Below, in pieces: positions 1-7,293 of a stretch of 14,857 nucleotides of DNA; position 1 is the first letter of the stretch; each line of letters starts with the position of its first letter. The position numbers and the translations under genes were made by a program. The stretch is taken from the NCBI GenBank assembly GCA_002311645.1, contig DBYW01000030.1:1-14857 (forward strand). The letters are read 5' to 3'. The stretch comes from Bacteroidales bacterium UBA1176. Lineage in GTDB: Bacteria; Bacteroidota; Bacteroidia; Bacteroidales; WCHB1-69. The notes beneath the pieces were generated by a model. It did not search any database. It worked only from the letters and a program-made list of their open reading frames with translations, and was not told the origin of the DNA.

Positions 1-491
1 ACCTTCTCCGCAAAAGAAAAGGACTCCGAAACAGGTCTAACAGTTACCTCGCTGCGCTCGGATTCCTCCTCTTCGCTCAGCAAAGGCCAAACAAGTTTGT
101 CTTTGCATTCGCTCATTCGTCGGTTTGGCGCACGCTATTACAGCTCCGATTTGAGCATCTGGTTGAGCGTGGACCCGATGAGTGAGAAGTATCCTTCTTT
201 GAGTCCGTATGTTTATTGCGCTGACAACCCGATTAAGCTAGTGGATCCGAATGGGGAGGAGATAGAGGTGACTGCTAATGATGATGGATCATACACGGTG
301 GTTGGCGGTACATTAAACAAGGATAGGAACATCTATATTGTGAAAGATGGGAAACGCACAGGAGACGTTTTAGGACAGACAATGACTGCTTACTCTTTTT
401 TAATGAAGAAGGCAATGTTGTTAAAGGTGCAGTTGTTGATCCGACTGACAACTCTGGACAAGATTTAGGAGGGGTTACAAAGTCGCATTAA
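1..491 (+). pseudogene. RHS-repeat protein, C-terminal fragment, frameshifted
   Basis: The frame is open from the left edge, so the 5' part of the gene lies outside the window. It encodes the RHS-repeat-associated core: KEKDSETG (bases 13-36), FGARYYSSDLSIWLSVDPM (124-180), then YPSLSPYVYCADNPIKLVDP and NGEEI. RHS proteins are large secreted or surface YD-repeat shells that often carry a variable C-terminal toxin. Two defects are visible. About 29 codons (37-123) replace the roughly 3 residues usually found between the ETG and FGARYY motifs. The frame also ends early at TAG 466-468. Adding one T to the run at 396-401 would instead give YSFFNEEGNVVKGAVVDP and continue to TAA at 489-491, a reading that looks like the ordinary continuation of this family. 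I therefore read it as a frameshifted remnant. A sequencing error in the T run, or slippage-based switching, is also possible. No immunity gene is recognisable downstream. Confidence 0.8.
37..123 (+). repeat. In-frame palindromic insertion inside the RHS core
   Basis: This 87-base segment separates two halves of a motif that is normally almost contiguous. It encodes a Ser/Leu-rich peptide (beginning LTVTSLRSDSSSS) without breaking the frame. At its centre is an imperfect hairpin: GCAAAG (80-85) plus CAAAC (88-92) pair with GTTTG (95-99) plus CTTTGC (101-106). The hairpin is flanked by exact direct repeats TTCGCTCA at 72-79 and 108-115. This is how a small dispersed palindromic element would look. 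The copy number in the genome cannot be seen from this window. Confidence 0.55.
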
Positions 492-508
492 CAGCCTTCT
501 GATATTAT

Positions 509-534
509 TATTTTGCTTAGTATACAGCAAAATA
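509..534. other. Inverted repeat downstream of the RHS remnant
   Basis: TATTTTGCT (509-517) and AGCAAAATA (526-534) form a perfect 9-bp stem with an 8-base loop. There is no following T-run on either strand, so it is a weak terminator candidate at best. It may be an end of a decayed element or simply a dyad. Confidence 0.4.
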
Positions 535-600
535 TTAAGGTAGTTATATACATGTGTGGCGCAATGTCAGCATAACAAGGTCGTGTCTTAACGCTTTTTC

Positions 601-890
601 CTTAAGCAGCCCCGTCAGGGGCCAAAGCTCGGTAGCCAGGGGTTAAGGCGTGAGGAACGAGCGCTGCAACCCCTGGGGGGGCGATGTGCGCGGGGAAAAA
701 TCGCGGCGCGGGAGGATGTGGAGACGAGGAAGCACGGTGTTCGCCGCGAAACGGGTGCGAGGTCCGACGAGCATGCGTGAGGGATTGCAGCGGAAATGGC
801 TGGCTTGCCGGCCATTGGAGCGGAAAGCCCGACGGCGCGGCGGCAACCACATTCCCGTCGCCGCGCCGGCACGCCCAAATAAAAAAAAGG
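601..890. repeat. GC-rich, densely palindromic intergenic element
   Basis: About 290 bases are far richer in GC than both flanks (AT-rich at 492-600 and 890-1032). Five inverted repeats are visible: GCCCC/GGGGC (609-613/618-622); CCAGGGGTT/AACCCCTGG (636-644/668-676); TCGCGGCG/CGCCGCGA (701-708/742-749); AATGGCTGGC/GCCGGCCATT with one G·U pair (795-804/807-816); and CGGCGCGGCG/CGCCGCGCCG (833-842/859-868). Short open frames cross it on both strands, but none resembles a known protein, and they overlap each other in conflicting frames. It could be an extragenic repeat or a structured RNA. I recall similar GC-rich intergenic sequences in Bacteroidales genomes but cannot verify that here. No RNase P, tmRNA or other standard RNA signature was recognised. 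Confidence 0.55.
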
Positions 891-950
891 ATGCGGAAGA
901 ACCGATTTGAGACATCAGGCATATAATTGCAAAACAAAATCTTTTCCCAC

Positions 951-981
951 TTGAAATTATGCCATAAATTTTGTACTTTTG
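951..981 (+). promoter_or_regulatory. Bacteroidales-type promoter for rplY
   Basis: A -7 element TACTTTTG (974-981) matches TAnnTTTG exactly. A TTG (951-953) lies 20 bases upstream, where the -33 TTTG element is expected. It precedes the rplY start by about 50 bases and lies in an AT-rich stretch just after the GC-rich element. The longer string TTTTGTACTTTTGC resembles the promoters at 6528 and 8857. Confidence 0.65.
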
Positions 982-1032
982 CCGCCGCAAAAAAAATAAC
1001 CTTATTTATTCATAATCAAAAACTAAAAAAGA

Positions 1033-1626
1033 ATGAAATCAGTATCTATTAGCGGTTCTCTCAGAGAGAACGTAGGGAAAAAAGATGCAAAGGCCCAGCG
1101 CGCACAAGGCATGGTTCCTTGCGCACTTTACGGCGGAAAAGAGCAGAAACTCTTCGTGGTCGAGGAGAAACAGTTCCAAAAATTGCTCTACACTCCGGAG
1201 GTCCAGTCCGTTGATCTGGACATCGACGGTTCTGTGGTGAAGGCCATAGTCCAAGAGACCCAATTCCACCCGATTACCGACAGACTGTTGCACGTCGACT
1301 TCCTTGAAGTGGTTGACGGCAAGCCCATCACCATCGACATCCCGTTCAAGTTGACGGGCACCTCTCCCGGTGTGTTGAAGGGCGGTTCCCTCAAGAAGAG
1401 AGTGCGCAAGCTCAAGGTGCGCGGCCTCCTCGAAAATGTGCCTGAGAGCATTATTGCCGACATCTCCGGTATGGACATCAACGACATGATGAAGATCGGC
1501 GACATCAAGGTTGACAACCTTACCATTGTTGACAATCCCAGCAAGGTGGTCGTGGCCGTCATGCCGACCCGTAATGTTGTGGCTGATGAAGCCGCTGAGG
1601 GTGAAGAGGCTCAGGCTGAGGCATAG
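1033..1626 (+). CDS. rplY: 50S ribosomal protein L25/general stress protein Ctc
   Basis: This 197-residue protein is the long (CTC/TL5) form of ribosomal protein L25, which binds 5S rRNA in the large subunit. The N-terminal L25 domain covers about residues 1-93, with the motifs GMVPCALYGG and QFHPITDRLLHVDF. The C-terminal TL5 beta domain (about 95-180) contains GVLKGGSLKKRVRKLKVRG. An acidic Ala/Glu-rich tail ends the protein, as is common in Bacteroidales members. The ATG at 1033 follows an A-rich leader without a Shine-Dalgarno sequence, normal for this phylum. A convincing promoter lies upstream. The next gene starts 40 bases after the stop. In many bacteria rplY is followed by pth, but here a periplasmic foldase gene follows instead. 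Confidence 0.96.
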   Translation: MKSVSISGSLRENVGKKDAKAQRAQGMVPCALYGGKEQKLFVVEEKQFQKLLYTPEVQSVDLDIDGSVVKAIVQETQFHPITDRLLHVDFLEVVDGKPITIDIPFKLTGTSPGVLKGGSLKKRVRKLKVRGLLENVPESIIADISGMDINDMMKIGDIKVDNLTIVDNPSKVVVAVMPTRNVVADEAAEGEEAQAEA

Positions 1627-1666
1627 TCCTACATTAATTTGTAATTAACGTAAAACACATACGATT

Positions 1667-3826
1667 ATGGCAGCAATTGGCTCAATTCGCAAACATGGTG
1701 TGGCTCTGATGATCATCATCGGCCTTGCTATGCTGGCATTCATCTTGGGCGACCTTTCCCAAGTGACCCGCACATTCTCCAACAAAAACACGTTGGCCCG
1801 TATCGGCAACACCAAGTTGGACAATATCTATAGCAAGCAATATGAGGAGAACACCGCGTTGATGAGACTCATCCAGAACAAGTCCTCTTTCGACGAGAAC
1901 GAAACCTACCAAATCCACGATATGACGTGGAACCAGATTCTACAAGAACAAGTGCTCGACCAGCAACTCGCCAAATTGGGTCTTGGATACGACGAACAGA
2001 TGATTGAGGATTTCAAGGCCGACATGTTGGCTTCCCTCAATTCACAGCGTCCCAACCAATATTTGATGCAGTTTGCCCAAGCGTTGGCGCAGCAGGTTGG
2101 CCCGGAGAACGCCATGGCCGTGCTCTCCAACATTGATGAATATGCCAACAATGACCAAACGCGCGACCTCTACAACGCATACCAAGCCATCGTGCGTTTT
2201 GCCGTCTCCGCCGAGAAGGCTAACCGCTACTCCGCCTTGGTGCAGAATTCGCTCTACTTCTCCGACCCTCTGGCCAAGAAGTTGTCCGAAGACAACAAGT
2301 CTGCGATGGTCTCCCTGATGTTTGTCAACCCGCAATCCCCGTCTTTCAACAACGTCACTGCAGAGGTGAACGACAGCGAGATCAAGGATTTCTACAACAA
2401 GCACAAGAAAGACCTCTTCACGATTTACACGCCCAATCGCGACATTGACGTGGCTATCTTCCCGATTAATCCGACTCCTGCAGACTTGCAGGCCATCGAG
2501 GACAGTGTGCGTTCCGATTTCCAGCATTTCTCCACCAGCGACCTCCTTGCCTACAGTTCTGAAAAGGGCAACGGTTCCGTGGACAGCACCTACTATAAAT
2601 CCGATGACATCACCCTTGATACTCTCAAAACCCTGATTTTCAACGCTCCAGTTGGTTCTTTGATCCAACCGTTCGTGTATGAGAACCAGCAATGGTATTT
2701 TGGCAAGGTGTACGGTGGCGCTGTGCGTCCCGACTCCGTGTTCGTTGCCGCTGTTGAACTCCCGTTCAAGACTGCCCAAAACACGGGTGCAAAGTATTCC
2801 AAGAAAGAAGCTCGCTTGTTGGCCGACAGCCTTAAGAATGTCTTGTTGAGCAACCAAGCCACCATCTTCGAACTTCGTCGTAATTTCTCCGCAAACACTA
2901 GCGGCGACACCACATTCTGGTTGCCCGAGCGCGGTACCATCTCGGAACTTTACAATGGTCTTGTGAACACTCCGAACGGAGGCATTTATGTCTACAAAGC
3001 CACCACGGGTTACATTGTCTTCCAGGCCCTCACCCGCACCGCCCCGATTGAGAAGCGCCAATTTGTCCTTTATGACTATCCCATTGCCGCTTCCGAAGCT
3101 ACACTTACGAACCTCAAGTCCGAGGCCAATGCATTTGCCGCTTCCGTCAACAATGCAGAGGAACTCTCCAGCACTGCTGCCAAGAAGGGTATTCAAGTTG
3201 TGCAAGGCAACAATATCACCTCCATGGCTTCTGTCATCAACCAGCTTCCTAACTGCCGCGACATCGTCAGCTGGGCATTCTCCGATGACGTTAAGAAAGA
3301 CGATATTTCCGATGTCTTCAACGTGGAACGCATGTTCTTGGCAGTTGCCACTGTGCGCAACTTGCGCGACAACGGTGTCCAGAAGCTCAAAGATGTCAAG
3401 GATGACGTGAAAAGCATGCTTGAAGGTCAAAAGAAAGCAGAGATGGTATGCGAGCAGGTCAACAAGGCTCTCGCGTCCTCCAACATGCAAGCTTTGGCTC
3501 AGCAATATGGCACGCAGGTGATGGACAGCGTCTATCTCTCCTTTGCCGGCGATATTTACCAAAACCGCAATGTGGACGGTATGGCTATCGGCAAGATTTT
3601 TGCTCTGCCCACCAACAAACCGACTGCCGTCAACGGCCAAAACATGGTGTATGTGGTGAATGTCAACCAAACCAACAACGCTACCGCCACCCCGGGTTAT
3701 GCCATGGAGAAGAGCCTTCTCCGCAACAGCCTTATGGGCCGCGATCGCAACGAGATGTCCATCATCAACTACTTGATTTCTCAAGCCAAAGTCCTGGACA
3801 ACAGAGGCCGTTTCTATCAGAAATAA
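1667..3826 (+). CDS. ppiD: PpiD/SurA-like periplasmic foldase with degenerate parvulin domain
   Basis: This 719-residue protein resembles the Bacteroidota PpiD-like SurA_N/peptidyl-prolyl isomerase family. A short cytoplasmic N-terminus is followed by one membrane anchor (about residues 10-29, VALMIIIGLAMLAFILGDL) and then a long periplasmic chain. Residues about 40-260 form the helical SurA/PpiD-type chaperone region. A parvulin-like segment can be traced from about 355 to 470, but where active parvulins carry an HIL-type motif this protein reads AVELP (around residue 363), and the usual GYHI end of the domain reads TGYIVFQ. It is therefore probably a chaperone without isomerase activity. 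The protein likely assists folding of envelope proteins such as the barrel proteins encoded downstream. The start at 1667 is an ATG. A weak -7-like TTAATTTG lies at 1634-1641, so it may be read with rplY or from its own weak promoter. Confidence 0.85.
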   Translation: MAAIGSIRKHGVALMIIIGLAMLAFILGDLSQVTRTFSNKNTLARIGNTKLDNIYSKQYEENTALMRLIQNKSSFDENETYQIHDMTWNQILQEQVLDQQLAKLGLGYDEQMIEDFKADMLASLNSQRPNQYLMQFAQALAQQVGPENAMAVLSNIDEYANNDQTRDLYNAYQAIVRFAVSAEKANRYSALVQNSLYFSDPLAKKLSEDNKSAMVSLMFVNPQSPSFNNVTAEVNDSEIKDFYNKHKKDLFTIYTPNRDIDVAIFPINPTPADLQAIEDSVRSDFQHFSTSDLLAYSSEKGNGSVDSTYYKSDDITLDTLKTLIFNAPVGSLIQPFVYENQQWYFGKVYGGAVRPDSVFVAAVELPFKTAQNTGAKYSKKEARLLADSLKNVLLSNQATIFELRRNFSANTSGDTTFWLPERGTISELYNGLVNTPNGGIYVYKATTGYIVFQALTRTAPIEKRQFVLYDYPIAASEATLTNLKSEANAFAASVNNAEELSSTAAKKGIQVVQGNNITSMASVINQLPNCRDIVSWAFSDDVKKDDISDVFNVERMFLAVATVRNLRDNGVQKLKDVKDDVKSMLEGQKKAEMVCEQVNKALASSNMQALAQQYGTQVMDSVYLSFAGDIYQNRNVDGMAIGKIFALPTNKPTAVNGQNMVYVVNVNQTNNATATPGYAMEKSLLRNSLMGRDRNEMSIINYLISQAKVLDNRGRFYQK

Positions 3827-3847
3827 TTTTTTAGATTAATAATTTTC

Positions 3848-3895
3848 AGCGTGGATTAAACCTCTTCCGAAAAGTTTAGTCCACGCTTTTTTTTT
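3848..3895 (+). terminator. Strong intrinsic terminator after the foldase gene
   Basis: AGCGTGGATTAAAC (3848-3861) pairs with GTTTAGTCCACGCT (3874-3887) in a 14-bp stem with one G·U pair and a 12-base loop. It runs directly into nine Ts (3887-3895). The stop codon of the foldase gene is 22 bases upstream. The T-run ends only 12 bases before the next start codon. Confidence 0.92.
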
Positions 3896-3907
3896 AATTT
3901 GCCAACA

Positions 3908-6517
3908 ATGGGAAAAACAATCCTGAAATCGTTCGCGCTGCTTCTTTTTCTCGTCCTTGCACAGGGTGTCGTCAAAGCCCAGCCAGAGATGCAACGCCCA
4001 CAAAATCCAAATTATAACAACGGTGTCGTTACGGGTACCATCGTGGATGCGGCTGGCGTGCCCCTGCAGTACGCCTCCGTCAATGTGAAGAAAGTATCTG
4101 ACTCCACCACGGTGCAGTACGGCATCACGGACGCGGATGGCAAGTTTACGCTCGACGGTATTCCTTTTGGGCAATATTTTGTTGAGATTCAATATGTTGG
4201 TTATCAAAAATCTACTTCACAGCCATTTTCTATTTCCAAGGAAAACGCGGTTTTCAGGATTCACAAATATAAGATGACCGACAAGAACTCCGAGTTGAAC
4301 GAGGTTGTGATTCGCGCCCAGAAGGATATGTTGCAGACCAACCTCGACAAGACTGTCTTCAACGTGGAGTCCAGCATCAACGCCACGGGCCAGACTGCGG
4401 TGGAGGTGTTGGAGGAGATCCCGTCGGTGTCCGTCGACGTGGATGGGAATGTGAGCCTGCGTGGCAGCGAGAATGTCACCATATTGGTGGACGGGCATGC
4501 CACGAACCTGACGCTTGACCAGATTCCTGCCGACATGATTGAGAGCATCGAGGTCATCACCAACCCCTCGGCGCGCCTCGAACCCGACGGCATGGCCGGC
4601 ATCCTCAACGTGGTGCTGAAAAAGAGGCGCGAGTCCAGCTTCAACGGCATGGCGTCGATAGGCGCCAGCACGGCCTTGCTGCACTATGACGGGAAGCACC
4701 ATTTCTACCTCAGCGGCTATAACGGTAACCTGAGTTTCAACTTCCGATATAACAAAATCAATTTGTTCGTTAGTTACGGCTATCGCGGCGGCAGCTGGCG
4801 CAATGCCGGTAACTTGTGGCGCGACTCTTGGTTCGGCATGGGCGATGACCGCGAGATGACGCGCATGGAGCAGGAGAACTACGGCGGCTCCCGCAACGGT
4901 TTCCACAATGCTTCTTTGGCATTCGATTATTACATCAATAAATATAATACCATCACATTCAATCTTGGCGGCCATTTCGGACGCATGAACTGGTCGAGCA
5001 AGATGTGGTCGCTGACCACCCATGAAGGCGACACGTTGGTGCACTATGACCAGAACGGCAGCAATGGAAACAAGTTCAACAGTTACGATGCTTCGGTGAA
5101 CTACAAGAAGACATTCCTCACGCCGGGTCGCGAGCTGACAGCGGACCTGTATTTCACCCAGCGTAACGGTGACCACAGCGACATGCTGATGCAGGATCAC
5201 CTTGAAGGGTTGGATGACCTCTGCCAGCAGACACACACGAAAGAACTTAACCGTGATGCATCGGCGCAAGTGGACTTTGTGACCCCAGTGGGCAACGGCG
5301 GTCGCATCGAGACGGGCTACAAGTTCTCGTATCGCGGGGTAGGGCAGGACTATTCTCTTTTCGCCGGCACTGCCGAGGATAATATGGTGGAGGACTCCCT
5401 GCAACGCAATAATTTCCAATACACTGAGCTTATCAATGCGTTGTATCTCATTTATTCCAACACATTCTGGAAGAAATTGCAGATGCAGTTGGGCCTGCGT
5501 GGCGAGGTCTCCTACACCATTTCCGACCTCAAGTCTTCCGATCTTGTCTATACGTATGTAAACTACAATCACTTCGCCAAGAATTTTTTCTTTCCGACGG
5601 TGCATTTGAAGTATATGATCACACCGGAGCATTCCTTGCAGGCCAGTTTCTCGCGCCGCGTGCAGCGTCCGCGCATCCATCAGCTCAATCCCTTTATCGA
5701 CTATTCCGACCGCGAGAACCTACAGCAGGGCAATCCGGCCTTGGAACCGGAATTTGCTAATTCCTTGGAGTTAGGTTACATGTTTACTCACAAGCAGACA
5801 TCGCTCACGCTGACGGCCTTCTACCGTCGCCGCACCAATCTGATCACCCGTTACACGGAAATTCTGCAGGATACGTTGGATGATCATGTTTACACGATGA
5901 CTTCATACGCCAACCTCAACAAAAGCCAGAATTTCGGGTTAGAGTTCTATTTCAGCCAGCGCGTGAAAAAGGTATACAAGGTCAGTGTCACGGGCAGTTT
6001 TTATCGCAATGTCATTGACAAGTCTGGCTTGTTAGACGAGAACCTGACCCGCGACTGGGCCTGGAATGCGGGTGTGAACCAGACCTTCACGGTGGGCAAG
6101 AACTTCGACATCCAGCTCGACTTCCGCTACCGTTCCTCACAGTTGACGGCCGGCAGCATGGGCTGGGGGCTGCGTGGAGTGGGGCAGGGAAGACGTTCCG
6201 CCAACTATCGCCTCAATTTGGGCGTGAAGAAGGGGTTCTTGGACAACTCCTTGGTACTGAGTGTAAACGTACGCAATTTGCTCTATTTCATTCCTGCCGT
6301 CCGCCAGACGCAAATCGCCTCTTGGCAAAATTGCGCCGTGTATGATGAGATGTATGAGCCGAATGCCGATGCGCAAAGCGGCTATTACTCCTATAGTGTC
6401 CGTGAAAATCAAGGCTTTAACATCTCCGTTAACCTGACTTACAAGCTCAACAACTACCGCAACCGTCCCATAAAGATGTCGGATGACGATGAGTTTGAGG
6501 GAATGGGTGGAGAATAG
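3908..6517 (+). CDS. TonB-dependent-receptor-like outer-membrane beta-barrel protein
   Basis: From the ATG at 3908 this is an 869-residue outer-membrane protein. I prefer that start to the in-frame TTG at 3899, because the ATG begins a clean signal peptide (Lys-containing start, hydrophobic core, cleavage after VKA near residue 24). A carboxypeptidase-regulatory-like Ig domain follows at about 38-115 (GTIVDAAGVPLQYASV, TDADGKFTLDGIPFGQY). Next is a plug domain at about 125-235 (NLDKTVFNVE, LRGSENVTILVDG, PADMIESIEVITNPSARLEP, AGILNVVLKK). The rest is a barrel of the OMP_b-brl_3 type, with the family motif RPRIHQLNPFIDYSD and the mid-barrel GNPALEPEFANSLELGY. The C-terminus ends in an acidic/Gly tail (DDDEFEGMGGE), not the usual terminal aromatic residue. 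No SusD partner is adjacent, so it is unlikely to be a glycan-uptake pair. The substrate is unknown. No good promoter is seen between the terminator and the start, only TTAATTTG at 3894-3901. Confidence 0.9.
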   Translation: MGKTILKSFALLLFLVLAQGVVKAQPEMQRPQNPNYNNGVVTGTIVDAAGVPLQYASVNVKKVSDSTTVQYGITDADGKFTLDGIPFGQYFVEIQYVGYQKSTSQPFSISKENAVFRIHKYKMTDKNSELNEVVIRAQKDMLQTNLDKTVFNVESSINATGQTAVEVLEEIPSVSVDVDGNVSLRGSENVTILVDGHATNLTLDQIPADMIESIEVITNPSARLEPDGMAGILNVVLKKRRESSFNGMASIGASTALLHYDGKHHFYLSGYNGNLSFNFRYNKINLFVSYGYRGGSWRNAGNLWRDSWFGMGDDREMTRMEQENYGGSRNGFHNASLAFDYYINKYNTITFNLGGHFGRMNWSSKMWSLTTHEGDTLVHYDQNGSNGNKFNSYDASVNYKKTFLTPGRELTADLYFTQRNGDHSDMLMQDHLEGLDDLCQQTHTKELNRDASAQVDFVTPVGNGGRIETGYKFSYRGVGQDYSLFAGTAEDNMVEDSLQRNNFQYTELINALYLIYSNTFWKKLQMQLGLRGEVSYTISDLKSSDLVYTYVNYNHFAKNFFFPTVHLKYMITPEHSLQASFSRRVQRPRIHQLNPFIDYSDRENLQQGNPALEPEFANSLELGYMFTHKQTSLTLTAFYRRRTNLITRYTEILQDTLDDHVYTMTSYANLNKSQNFGLEFYFSQRVKKVYKVSVTGSFYRNVIDKSGLLDENLTRDWAWNAGVNQTFTVGKNFDIQLDFRYRSSQLTAGSMGWGLRGVGQGRRSANYRLNLGVKKGFLDNSLVLSVNVRNLLYFIPAVRQTQIASWQNCAVYDEMYEPNADAQSGYYSYSVRENQGFNISVNLTYKLNNYRNRPIKMSDDDEFEGMGGE

Positions 6518-6527
6518 GATTTTTTTG

Positions 6528-6535
6528 TATTTTTG
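6528..6535 (+). promoter_or_regulatory. -7 promoter element for the small barrel gene and nhaD
   Basis: TATTTTTG matches TAnnTTTG and sits inside the longer string TTTTGTATTTTTGCCGC. It lies 20 bases before the ATG at 6556. No clear -33 TTTG is present at normal spacing. Confidence 0.5.
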
Positions 6536-6555
6536 CCGCTTAAAACAATAAGCAC

Positions 6556-7281
6556 ATGGCAAGAAGACTTTTGGCATTTTCGCTGTTGTTGTGTCTCTGC
6601 ATGACACAGGTTTTTGCGCAGACACAGCAGACCCCCTATACCGGAAAAGAGAACGAAAAGGAGAAAGACAAGGATAAAAAGCCCGTCGTTTTTCGTGATC
6701 GCCTGATTATGGACATTTACCACACCTTTTGGATGGGTATGCCCAAGGAGGTCAATCACATGAAATTCGATCCGGGTTTCAATGTGTCTGCCATCTGGGA
6801 TTTCAAGATCAAGCAGAAACCCGTCGCCATCGGTTTGGGTGTGGGCATCTCCTATTATTCCCAATATAGCGATGCCTTGCTCCTGTACGACGAGACAGAC
6901 CAGGTGATGCGCTATAATTTGTTGCCGGAGGGGGTGAATTTCAATCGGCTGAAGATGAATTATTTCCATGTGAACATTCCGTTAGAGTTCCGTTATCGTG
7001 CGCAAAACGGTTTTAAATTCACTATTGGCGCGCGTGCGGGTCTGGTCTGTGGTGTCTCTCAGAAGTATAAAGGCGACAACCCCTTCAATCCATCGGATAC
7101 TCTGAGAATCAAGAATCTCCGTATCGAGAACAAAATGAAATATTGCGTTGACGTGTATGCCCGCATTGGTTGGAAATTTGTGGATGTGTACTACTCTTTC
7201 CAGGCAACCCCGATGTTTACGGAAAGCAAAGGTCCCAAGATACGTCCGATGTCAGTGGGCATCTCGTTGAGTATTTTTTAA
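6556..7281 (+). CDS. Small outer-membrane beta-barrel protein (PorT-like family)
   Basis: This 241-residue protein has a typical signal peptide (MARRLLAFSLLLCLCMTQVFA, cleavage near residue 21). A short, highly charged linker of repeated Glu/Lys/Asp (about residues 31-45) follows, then alternating beta strands with aromatic girdles (GLGVGISYYSQY, HVNIPLEFRYRA, FKFTIGARAGLVCG, VDVYARIGWKFVDVYYSFQ). It ends in VGISLSIF, a C-terminal Phe suitable as a BAM-complex signal. The pattern fits the 8-strand PorT/OMP_b-brl_2 type of Bacteroidota. PorT itself functions in type IX secretion, but nothing here shows that this protein does, so the function is unknown. Only 12 bases separate it from nhaD, so the two are probably co-transcribed. 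Confidence 0.75.
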   Translation: MARRLLAFSLLLCLCMTQVFAQTQQTPYTGKENEKEKDKDKKPVVFRDRLIMDIYHTFWMGMPKEVNHMKFDPGFNVSAIWDFKIKQKPVAIGLGVGISYYSQYSDALLLYDETDQVMRYNLLPEGVNFNRLKMNYFHVNIPLEFRYRAQNGFKFTIGARAGLVCGVSQKYKGDNPFNPSDTLRIKNLRIENKMKYCVDVYARIGWKFVDVYYSFQATPMFTESKGPKIRPMSVGISLSIF

Positions 7282-7293
7282 AATCATAGCGCT

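Noticed and set aside
97..468. A standalone 123-residue protein starting at 97
   Set aside because: The frame is open back to base 1 and the RHS motif KEKDSETG precedes it in the same frame, so it is the end of a longer gene.
602..990. Several overlapping short open frames on both strands in the GC-rich element
   Set aside because: High GC removes stops in all frames; the frames conflict, have Arg/Ala/Pro-rich translations and resemble no known protein.
2042..3784. A 580-codon open frame on the - strand inside the foldase gene
   Set aside because: It is a shadow of a convincing + strand protein with no domain or signal of its own. The same applies to the long - strand frames at 4217-5680, 7309-8445 and 14091-14744.
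3899..3907. TTG start for the outer-membrane receptor
   Set aside because: The ATG at 3908 begins a better signal peptide, and the TTG lies at the edge of the terminator T-tract.
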